The position numbers were made by a program, and so were the translations under genes. A DNA stretch of 64,000 nucleotides from Apostichopus japonicus (Eukaryota; Echinodermata; Holothuroidea; Aspidochirotida; Stichopodidae): positions 5,967,501 to 6,031,500 of the forward strand of contig NC_092572.1 of the NCBI RefSeq assembly GCF_037975245.1. The letters are read 5' to 3'. The first letter of the stretch is position 1; every line of letters begins with the position of its first letter. The notes under the pieces are model-generated. The model worked only from the letters and a program-made list of their open reading frames with translations, had not been told where the DNA came from and did not search any database. This document shows positions 55,334 to 64,000 of this stretch, in pieces.

Positions 55334-57950
55334 CAGACACCCCATCTTTCGTGACTGCACTTTTCAAATTTTTTCGATACATTTGTACCACTGGCCCTCA
55401 TCAAAAACTTATTCATCACTCTGGTTAAGCAAGTAAGCAACTGAGTATAAGTTATCTGCTTGAAGACTACTTACTACAAAAGCTATGTTAATGTACAATG
55501 GGGAGACCTTTTTTTTCTTCAACAAATTATATTCGAAGACATAGTGAATTACCCCAAAAAATACAGTGCCTTTTCCTAGGGCGCTTAATATTATTTTCTT
55601 GGGGGGGGGGGTTATCACTCACATGTAAATTTTTTCAATTGTTCACTTCATTCCAACTGAGCATTTGGAATGAAGTGAACAATTCAAAATTTTGCAGAAA
55701 AATATTGAGTTGACGATATACGATTAGTTGTCAATTAAACATTTTGCAGAAAATGTTTCAATTGCTCAGTTGGAATGAAGTGAACAATTGAGCATTCATT
55801 TTGCAGCAAATTGCCCACTTGATGAGATATCATAAGTTGTCAATTAAACATATTGCAGAAAATTTTGTAATTGCTAAGTTAAAGCATCTGAGCAATCCAA
55901 CATTTTTCTGATTTTTGATAAGATTTTATCTTGTTATCTAAACAATTTACTGAATAATGTAAACTTATGGGCAGTTTTTCTTATGTTGATGGCCCTTTTA
56001 AGCTTCCGTTGATTAGCATTGAGCGTTTTATTGTATTCCATAGATACAATAGGCCTATATATCCTGAAATTACTTGAAGCTAGCAAACATGGTCAACCCA
56101 CCCAATAGCAAAATTAGTATATAAATAAACCGAATTGAAGCTGGCGAACGTTGTACAGTAGTTCTATAAGGCATTGTTTTTTAGAGTATTCAAAACCATA
56201 CGAAGTTTTGTACGGTGGAGTATAAGGATCGCGAGATACAATTTCTCAAAGTGGCAAGGAAAATGTGGTAAATATGACTGATTAAAGGTCAATTTTGACC
56301 GAAATGTTTAGGTCATTCACAATCACACGAATATATGAATAGGCCTAGGTAAATTAGAGTGCGACAGTCAGAAATTCTGACTGTCGCACTCAAATTGTCC
56401 AACTAACGTCAGTTTCACCAAGATTGGGGGGGGGGTGGGGGTGAGACAACTTTTCGATACATTTATGCTATCCTACCATGCGTACATATGAGTTTCTTTA
56501 ATGTTCAGGTTCTTGAGCTTCTGGGCTGTTTGTAGATTGTAAACTTAACAAAACAGGATTTTCATAAACGAAAGCATTAATATTTAATAGCCCAATCATA
56601 AACAACTGAAGTTGTAATTTTCTGATTGCTTTTATTTTTTATCCAGCCAAGCAAGAAGATACAAGAGGGTGAAGGTGGAGGGTGAGGGGGTTAGGGGAGC
56701 TCCAGCCCAGTGTCTAGGGTCACTTAGAAATGTTGGATAACGAAGAATGTATACTCACTTATATAGTAATCTTAAGGAATTAAAAAGGGGAGGCGAGGGG
56801 GCTGGTGATTGATTTGATTTTTAGTTTCAAGGACAAATGGAAAAAATTGTTGGAAAAAATGGAAAAAAAATGGAAAAAATAGAAAAGTACAGCTATCAAT
56901 GATTATCCACCATGATGACATCACAGACCAACCACTGTGATCCACTCTTCAGGTAAGGAAGAATTTATCGGAGAAAATATTTTATATTCATCTGACCATA
57001 TCTATAATTATGGACATGATACTGAGATGATTTTTTTCCACCCACAGTGTACAACATACTAGTCTTCTATATAAGTTGTATGCCACCAGCATATCCTTTT
57101 AAGGCGGCACTTGTTAGCCTCTACTTTACCCTTCAACAAATAAACGCGAGAATAGGAAACACCAAAACAATAAAACAAAAATGCCAAACACAGAGAAAAC
57201 AAAGAGAAGAATTCAACGTGGTTTCAGTAATTACCGTTTCTCATTCTGACTCTATTTGTCTCTATTATCATCATTATATGGTCTTTATCAATGTCACATG
57301 ACTATGGTATTGGAATGTATTCAGTAAATAGCACACATAAGATCAGAAACCCCAACGTTTGTTGAGTAGATAAAAACAAACAATTGCAAGAAAAATGCTT
57401 TGAGGTTTCCATGATGATGTTATGAACTACATTTTTTAGGTATCACATCTGAAGGTTATTTGCTTGTCCTAATTTATTATAAAGTATAACAATGTCAAAA
57501 TTATAAATAATAATTTACATTTTGCACCTTTTCTTACACTGGTAACTGTTTCTTCAAGTGGTAGCAAGTGTGCTGTATATGTATATATTCCAGGTTTATA
57601 AGTTTCCTCCGTTCAAAAGTCAAAGCAATATTTCAGTACAGTTTGGTCATCATTGATCAAAACGGGAAACATAACAAGTTCCAACCTCAACAGACTTTTT
57701 AAGTTAATAAATTCACCAATTTTGACCCCCTTCATTTTCAGACACAACTAATCGGGACGCTATTTTGCTTGAATTCCCGTAGGGGTAGGTTTACTTTACC
57801 TCAAAATTCCAAAAAAACATTAAAAAAGAAAAAAAAAATGCATTCAGAAGATATAAAAGTTGGGTTTCAATATAACCACATTAATTGATTATCTTTTCTT
57901 TTTTCTTAACATAAGATGGTTTGCACTGTCTACCTAATTTCCATCACCAC
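55334..57950. other. Non-coding region with small inverted repeats
   Basis: No supported gene. A hairpin with 19-bp arms (AATTGTTCACTTCATTCCA and its complement, 55,637-55,655 and 55,666-55,684) is followed by two direct repeats about 110 bp apart (from 55,691 and 55,801, sharing GTTGTCAATTAAACAT). A second perfect hairpin lies at 56,357-56,391. TTTATT at 57,473-57,478 is a possible minus-strand polyadenylation signal for the gene ending at 58,117. Confidence 0.5.
56357..56391. repeat. 35-bp palindrome (17-bp arms, 1-nt centre)
   Basis: GAGTGCGACAGTCAGAA, a single A, then the exact reverse complement. It is GC-richer than its surroundings. Confidence 0.9.
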
Positions 57951-58135
57951 GATTGACTAGGTATGTAATGGATCGTATTTTGATGACCACGATTGACTAG
58001 GTATGTAATGGATCATATTTTGATGACCATGATTGACTAGGTATGTAATGGATCATATTTTGATGATCACAATTGACTAGGTATGTAATGGATCATATTT
58101 TGATGATCACAATTGACTAGGTATGTAATGGATCA
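57951..58135. repeat. 40-bp minisatellite, five units
   Basis: Units starting (G/A)ATTGACTAGGTATGTAAT begin at 57,951, 57,991, 58,031, 58,071 and 58,111, exactly 40 bp apart. The last unit includes the stop codon and final codons (HDPLHT) of the VWD-protein gene on the minus strand. Confidence 0.9.
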
Positions 58136-59484
58136 TGCACTGGACAATCTTCTGGAAATATGCATTCGAATTCATGGAGGACCATTCCGGCTGGACACTG
58201 ACAAGCGGGGACGCAGTGGCTCTCTTCGCAGATTTCAGATATCGAATCTATGGTTTCACACGTCGGTATACACGGTGAGGTGCATTCCTGGTAGACTGCA
58301 CCCTTGGGGCATGACAAAGCTATTAAGAGGAATAAGAAGCGGTAGTTTAGGATAAATCGAAGACGTCGAAAACAAATTAAGCTATGGTGAAGGGCTGGAC
58401 GATTTTCAGTTTAGAGAGTGAATAACTTGATTTTGATTTGTCCTACTATGAGATGAAAGCAAACTGGTTGAAATACAATAGAAATAAAAAGGCACAAAAA
58501 TAGACAAGATTAGAACGAAATATAGTTACATAAAATAATAGAATAAGATAAGAATTAGATAAAGATGAATAAAGTAAATTATACTTAAGACACAAAAGAC
58601 AAATTTTAAAGTGCCCAGGGGTAGGTTATCTATCTCAAGCATGTATTACAGTTTTGGTGTGAAATAAAGATAGTCAAATTCAGTTCCTGGAGAAGCAAGC
58701 AGTGATTTCTAGGTTTGCTATTGCAGATTACTCATAAAAAAAACTTTAACTATTAATGATAAATCAATAAGTTAGACCACTTTCTAAATGTCTAACCTAA
58801 ACATATGCCAATATAAAATAAAACTGTTAGCAAACTGCTTATCCACTAGAGAGCCTGTGTAAGAGAATGTGTAAAAGTAAGTTGGCCTGACGTTTCGATC
58901 CTATCAGGATCTTCTTCAAATGCTAGATGACAAGTAGCAGTAACAGAAGGGACAAAAAACACGCACAGAATACAGACAGGTTAATGAGCATGGTGGACAC
59001 AAAGAGATAGATGTAAGGGGATTACTAGACATGGAGAGAAGAATGAAAGAAACCAACAGGGAAAGAGGAGATGTAGGAGATAAACAGTGGAGGGACAAAG
59101 AGAGGATTAAGGGACAGGGGTAGGGAATAACTAAATATTAATAAGCAAACAACAGACAAAATATAGCAAAACAAACTTGATAAAGGACTTAGAAAAAATT
59201 TAGGGAAGTAGAAAACGATTGTTTTATTTGAAATGAATAATCCTAAAGCATGAAGGGGGAGGGGAAAAATAGCTTAACATTTGCCAACAGATTTGGGAAG
59301 AAGTCAGGTTGGACTCACCGCAATAGTTCGTCCTCTGCCATTCAATATTGACACCTCTCTTCCTTGCTTCATGAGTATAGGCCAGTAAGATATGGCAGAG
59401 ACATCTCAGGTGTGTAGGACAGACACACATGTCGTACAGACAGGCATCGTAGAACTCTCGCGGATTGACTACGCTATGGGCTGG
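58117..59484 (-). CDS. C8-type and TIL domain exons, protein C-terminus
   Basis: Exon 59319-59484 reads VVNPREFYDACLYDMCVCP and LRCLCHILLAYTHEARKRG, typical of C8. Exon 58117-58319 encodes a TIL domain with ten Cys (CPKGAVYQECTSPC, CVPACQCPAGMVL, CIFPEDCP). It ends HDPLHT-stop. Confidence 0.85.
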
Positions 59485-62400
59485 CTGGAAGAGGTCAGAC
59501 TATTCCAAAAACAAAGAAGAAAAAAGAGACCGGAGGTGATGTATGAACACCTTGAAACACCAATTTATATATAAAGTAGTTTTGAATGTGAGAGAAACTG
59601 TCAATATCATTTATAGAATCACCAGATTTGTTGCTTGACATATTGACTTGCCACGTACACATAACAGAAGGGCCACACATCGTGGGGTTGGGACCCGAAA
59701 AAAATGATGGGTTGCAAAAATATATTTGGTGGGTCTGGATAATTTTTACCAGACCTCCAGAAAACTTTAATGTCTACATCTTTTTGCGGCTTACGGTCAT
59801 ATATAAAGTCCGGGTGAATAGGTTCATACAATTTGAGGATCAATTCTGAGGGGTGGGCTTTGGTGGGTTGTGGATCAGTCCTCTCCGAAGATCCTGCATT
59901 TTTGTGGGCCTTCAAGTTTGAGGATTGCTGCTGCTCTAAACTGTCAGCAATTTCAACCTTTTATTTATGATTTAAGATGTTTGCATATTCATTATAGACG
60001 TGAAGCCAATCATCATTTTACAAGCTTTGTTTCTGACATTTGCCTTGTACATGAAGTCACCAGTGTTGTCAGCATCTTATCTGGTCATTTGTTATGTTAT
60101 TTCTGTGACAGACAAAGACCCATTAATGCTGTCACCATTTTATGTGACTGTCTGTGATATTTGATGTCACATATGCATGAAGCCACCAGTGGTTGTCAAT
60201 ATTTTAAGTCGAAGTTTGATATCGAGGGAGACATGATGTCACTTTAGAGGGTTGTTTGTGATATTTTTTCGGAGATGCAGATCTATGTAGCCCTGTTTAC
60301 TACACATTATATTGTTACATATTTTATTGCTTGTTGACCGTTGAATGTTGGTAAATTCTGACTTGAAATCTTTAAAGACTTTTGCCGCTTGACAATTGGT
60401 ACATTGGTTATTGCAGCCTTCACGGACAGAAACAACAAATTCAATATTCCATGAAAAAGGAAACAAGCTTCTGGAAATGAAGAATAAAACAAGACCAGAC
60501 TAAAACACAGCATAATATACTCACATAGAGTACTTGGCACTCCTCAATAGCTTCCATTTGTCCTCTTCTGTTATCAGCACATGGTGAAAGCTCACGTCCT
60601 TCCCTACAGGCACAGTCAGGGTAAGACCCATACAGGTAAGTGTTTCCAAATTCTGATGCTGTACTATAAACAGTGCCTTCCGCATCCCTAGAGCAATAAA
60701 GATTTCAAGTAAAGACACTTTAGCTTTTGCATTGCTCTACCTACCAGTCACAAAACCATATCGGTATGGGTTCACAAATTATTATGTTGTAATATAAACA
60801 TTGCCCTCCGCAACCTACCAACCACGAAACTCCTGCCAAATATCAGGATTCCAGAAACTTCCATGAATGTGAAACTTCATGACATTTTTGCATGATGATA
60901 TTACAAAACAAAAACCAAATCCATGACCTTTCTTATGGTACATGTCGTCTCTTTTGGGCAAATTGTGGGAGGTATAAGAAGAGGTACAGGCAGAAACAAT
61001 TTAAGAAAGCCACTCCATGTTCAATTACTTTTGGTATTTTTCCACCGTTTTCATGAATTATCCAGAACTTAAGGTTTTCAAGTTCTCATGAGTATTTTTT
61101 ATCTTCTTTTATTTGTTTATGCTCATTAAGCGTGATACAAAATACATTTATTGCAAGAAATGGGGTGTTTTGATAACAATTATAACGCCCTTTTCTTCCA
61201 ATTTTTGAAAACCTGTACACTACTCTGCCAATGCAACCATTTTACCAAGCTACACGTACATGAAGTCATCTGTGCTGTCTCCGTTGTAGTTACCGCAAAG
61301 ACCGCACATCTGGTCCTTCCAGATGCTATCCACAGCGACTTCTGCAAAATGATTGCCATCCCAGGAAACTCTAACACCAATGTTAGTATGTAGATACAGC
61401 AACAGACCTGCAGGTCAATAACAAGGGAAAAATAAATATATAAGGACAAGAAAAATATCGACTCATTAAAGTAACTTTTTATCATTTCTAAATCCACAAT
61501 AGATTGTATATAATGTATACAATGTATACAGGGAAGTGCTCAGGAATATTTGAGTGCCGGGCAGATTGTGCGGTAGTGTGATCCACACCCTGGGAGAGGG
61601 ATCTCATGGGTGGGGTACCGCCTCCCCACTGGACAAATTTTGCACATGAAGTATGCTATAGGTGGTACTATTTTCCTATTCTGTGCCATGTTTTCTCCCA
61701 GATTTTGGTTATGGTAAAATTTGTTAAATTATCATAATAAAAGTGCCAGGCGGATATGTTTAAAATACTGTTTGTGCTGGGAGGCATTCAGAACTGCTGG
61801 GCGCAGCCGCCCGGTGCCGCCCAGTGTGAGCACATCCCTGTATATATAATGTATATAATCTTTAATCTTATCTGTCTTCAAAAGTATTCTGGCGTTTAAC
61901 CTTATACTTAAAAGGAGGAAGACAAAAAAAAGTTATTTACATGTGGGATGTGTTTGAGTTGGTATTCTAGTTAATATATTGAAATTTGTTAATCGTTTGT
62001 TGTAAATTTCTCAATGAGTTCCTTGCAGTTTTTCAATTTTTTAGAACATGAAAGAGCAGAAGAAACTCACCCAACTTCTGCACGCTGAACAAAGGTTCCG
62101 CAAGGAAGGGAAGGGTTACTCTCTGACCATTAACAGCCACTTCAAAGTTTGGCAGCAGATCAATGGTATAGTTGAAGAATCTAAAAGATATGAGTCTAGT
62201 CCAAGATGCTTCGTATGTGCCCTTCCCGTCATTCTGTGCCACGACTTCAAAGCTCTCGGAGACACAATCTTTGGCCATGAGGTAGGAACAAGTTCCTTGG
62301 AATTCAAGGAAGTGACCGTCGAAAGTACGGTAATGAGGATCTCCAAAGACTATACAAGTGGCCATACCTGAGATGTTAGCAGAAAGAGCAAAAAATAAAA

Positions 62401-63908
62401 CAAGAAAAACAGGTGATTTTTTTTTCATTTTGTCATTATAATGCCATTATAATGTACAAAAAAAAAGCTTTCACTTTACAACAATAATTATAACTACAGT
62501 TTTTTTCCTACAATCAGAGTTTCAAAATAAACCTTAAAGATAATCCCTGTGCAAAAGGAAATACCAAATTTGTAGTTGGGTTAGCAGCGATCCCCTTAGT
62601 CTGAAATCTATGAAACAAGATATTGTTACACACCCATATCAAGTTTTCTACTGGGTTACTCCGGCAAATTTTGTCACATTTTACCTTGTCCCAATGAACT
62701 CCCTCCAGGCTAAGGTAATAACAACAGTGCTGCATGTCCCTTACCATTAATTCTTTTTATACTGTTTTTATAGTTAGGGATGTATGGGTGTCCCTGGGCA
62801 TGTTCATAACTTGTTGCATGGTATATACTTAGATCAAAGCTTGTTAACCGGTCAGTATTACAATTTAGCGCCCGACAATCTGGCGCTATGATGCTTCTGT
62901 TCTGACAGGAGGGGAGTGCCAGGGCTTATTATACAGAGCTGGGTGTATGTTCAAATCAATTTTGAAAGACAGTCCCATATAAGGCAGTGAACATGACATC
63001 TGGGAGGTTGTGGATATATGCTAAAGTAAGATGAGCTTTTCAAGCAGGAGAATTCTCTGATTTCCCAATCTGAAATGGTATTTTACGTTAAGTTCCGCCC
63101 ACTCATTTATATGCAAGATAGCCCTAACCAAAAACAAGAGGGATTATCTACTTACTATGACCAACATATAAAACCCAGTATGACATCAATCACATATTTC
63201 CTTCTACCTGGTTTACAAGTGAGGGCATCACATACACACAGACACATACACAAACTTAGTTTACAAGTAGGGCGTCACGTTCACACAGACACAAACATAG
63301 TTTACAAGTTGGGGCGTCACGTAAACACAAACACAAAATTAGTTGACAAGTTATGGCGTCACGTAAACACAGACACAAACACAAAGTTAGTTTACAAGTT
63401 AGGGGGTCACGTACACACAGACACATACACAAACTTAGTTTAAAAGTTACGGCTACACACAAACATATACGCAAACTTAACTGACTGTACAGGTTGGGAT
63501 GGATAACAACCATCGAAACCAAACTGCCATCCAGAAGGTACATGTCATGAAACGTTTAAATACTTACGAGGTACACAGACACGACAGCATTCTCCAGGTG
63601 GAACTATGAAGTCATCATCCTGATAAGAGGGAATAAAAAAAAGGAAACAGATAAACAGAGTCTGTGCATTTGGGGTTGAATGTTCCACAAAATTTGTGCA
63701 ATTTCTATAAATGTAGATTACGAATAAAAAACTGAGAGTTCTCTCACCATTTCACAGACCAGGTCTTCACAGTGAGGTGGTATGCAGAAAGTCTCCCCTA
63801 GAAAACATGTACATACTTCGCATCCCTGTTCCCAGGTAAAAGGTATCGCTAAATCGTCATAGAAACCAGCGGTACAATTCCTCTGTTCTTCTTTTATCAA
63901 TTCAGGGT
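58117..63908 (-). CDS. BMPER/crossveinless-2-like secreted protein (VWC-VWD-C8-TIL), 3' seven exons; 5' end outside window
   Basis: Exons in transcript order: 63748-63908, 63568-63619, 62071-62367, 61260-61407, 60525-60687, 59319-59484 and 58117-58319. All junctions have GT-AG borders and matching phase (0, 1, 1, 2, 0, 1), with no internal stop. The domain order is a VWC repeat, a VWD domain split by introns, a C8-type Cys-rich module, a TIL domain, then stop TAG at 58,117. BMPER/crossveinless-2, an extracellular BMP-binding regulator, ends with VWC repeats followed by VWD and TIL in this way (family knowledge). The motifs FGDPHYRTFDG, FQGTCSY, VSWDGN and GLCGNYNG agree. Kielin/chordin-like, SCO-spondin or zonadhesin-type proteins are alternatives, because the upstream VWC count cannot be seen. 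Expected to be secreted; the signal peptide would lie right of the window. Confidence 0.8.
58882..58922 (-). ncRNA. Hammerhead-like motif remnant in the BMPER-like gene intron (weak)
   Basis: On the minus strand the order is TTGAAGA, a 5-bp stem GATCC/GGATC with loop TGATA, then GAAAC. This parallels the hammerhead core CUGANGA, helix II, GAAA. The core C is U and one extra A precedes the stem, so activity is doubtful. Hammerhead motifs of this kind occur in Penelope-like and related retroelements (family knowledge). No reverse transcriptase is nearby. Confidence 0.25.
59619..59915 (-). other. Unassigned 98-codon open frame inside an intron
   Basis: A minus-strand frame rich in Pro, Lys and Asp (SSERTDPQPTKAHPSEL, PDFIYDRKPQKDVDIKV) lies in the intron between the VWD end and the C8 exon. 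It breaks gene phase if included and has no Cys pattern, so I do not treat it as an exon. It may be a repeat remnant. Confidence 0.2.
60525..62367 (-). CDS. VWD domain exons
   Basis: Exon 62071-62367 opens the VWD domain (CIVFGDPHYRTFDG, FQGTCSYLMAKDC, FEVAVNGQRVTLP). Exon 61260-61407 holds VSWDGNHFAEV and MCGLCGNYNGDSTDDFM. Exon 60525-60687 finishes the domain (SEFGNTYLYG) and starts the Cys-rich module (DCACREG, CADNRRG, EECQVLY). Confidence 0.85.
61529..61840. mobile_element. hAT-like MITE in an intron
   Basis: Ends CAGGGAAGTGCTCA and, on the other strand, CAGGGATGTGCTCA. The flanking 8-mers (AATGTATA and TATATATA) agree at six of eight positions, but the flanks are low-complexity. 312 bp with no coding sequence. 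Confidence 0.65.
63195..63480. repeat. Intronic minisatellite with ~45-52 bp units
   Basis: At least five units contain AGTTTACAAGT followed by GGCGTCAC and a CACAGACACA-rich tail. Both strands give open frames from the repeat, but neither has a domain. Confidence 0.8.
63568..63908 (-). CDS. VWC domain exons
   Basis: Exon 63748-63908 reads NCTAGFYDD, CEVCTCFLGETFC, PPHCEDLVCEM, and exon 63568-63619 reads DDDFIVPPGECCRVCVP. Together they give the C-x-x-C-x-C and CC-x-x-C pattern of a von Willebrand C repeat. Confidence 0.8.
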
Positions 63909-64000
63909 CTGAACAACAAAGATTGAGAATCATAACTAAATTAAGTCTTACATGTTGCTGATTAGAGAAAAATTTACACCAAAGCTTAGGACAGGAACTG

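Noticed and set aside
57951..58135. CRISPR-like repeat array
   Set aside because: Units are contiguous with no unique spacers, and they lie beside an intron-containing animal gene.
62368..62428. Apparent start Met and signal peptide (KKKSPVFLVLFFALSA) before the VWD domain
   Set aside because: It is the polypyrimidine tract and TCTCAG acceptor of an intron read as protein. The upstream VWC exon joins the VWD exon in matching phase at 62,367.

Overview
The window reads as nuclear DNA of an animal, most likely a marine invertebrate deuterostome such as an echinoderm. This rests on small GT-AG exons separated by AT-rich introns, an extracellular VWC-VWD-C8-TIL gene, a receptor-tyrosine-kinase-type gene, and a retrotransposon remnant opening with a 2A-type motif. 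The species call is inference. There are no prokaryotic operons, rRNAs or CRISPR arrays.

Layout. 1-290 holds a decayed retrotransposon ORF start (2A motif plus PHD-like Cys/His pattern). 3.1-3.9 kb is a 5'-truncated reverse-transcriptase fragment ending in an (ACT)n tail. 4.06-11.89 kb (+) holds twelve exons, nearly all joining in consistent phase, for a transmembrane tyrosine-kinase-like protein. Its fold-defining motifs are kept but the catalytic motifs are lost (HRD to SPG, DFG to DFV, VAVK-type Lys to Arg), so it looks like a receptor pseudokinase. 12-22 kb is mostly non-coding, with repeats, a second tRNA-derived SINE copy, a TA-loop hairpin and weak immunoglobulin-like fragments. 22.0-28.4 kb is a nest of DNA transposons: an outer element with CACTG-type ends and a 2-bp target duplication, a foldback repeat with a 140-152 bp tandem array, and two hAT-like elements, one inside the other, each with a perfect 8-bp target duplication.

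The centrepiece is 29,582-55,333: two almost identical 11.9-kb transposons in inverted orientation, separated by 1.9 kb of unique DNA. Each starts with CACTG, ends with CAGTG and has its own matching flanking dinucleotide. Each carries two genes in the same direction: a four-finger C2H2 plus transposase-like gene containing an HDLFEGV motif, and 43 bp behind it a five-exon gene of the SAMD3-like family. Both genes carry the same stops and frameshifts in both copies, so copying happened after the genes broke, or the copies have been homogenised. A CpG-rich region with a splice donor lies upstream, and splice acceptors precede both start codons. This would allow both products to come from one promoter by alternative splicing, as in maize En/Spm (inference).

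From 58.1 kb to the right edge (-) lies the 3' half of a secreted VWC-VWD-C8-TIL protein that best resembles BMPER/crossveinless-2. Seven exons join in consistent phase, and the 5' part lies beyond the window. A 40-bp minisatellite starts within its last codons.
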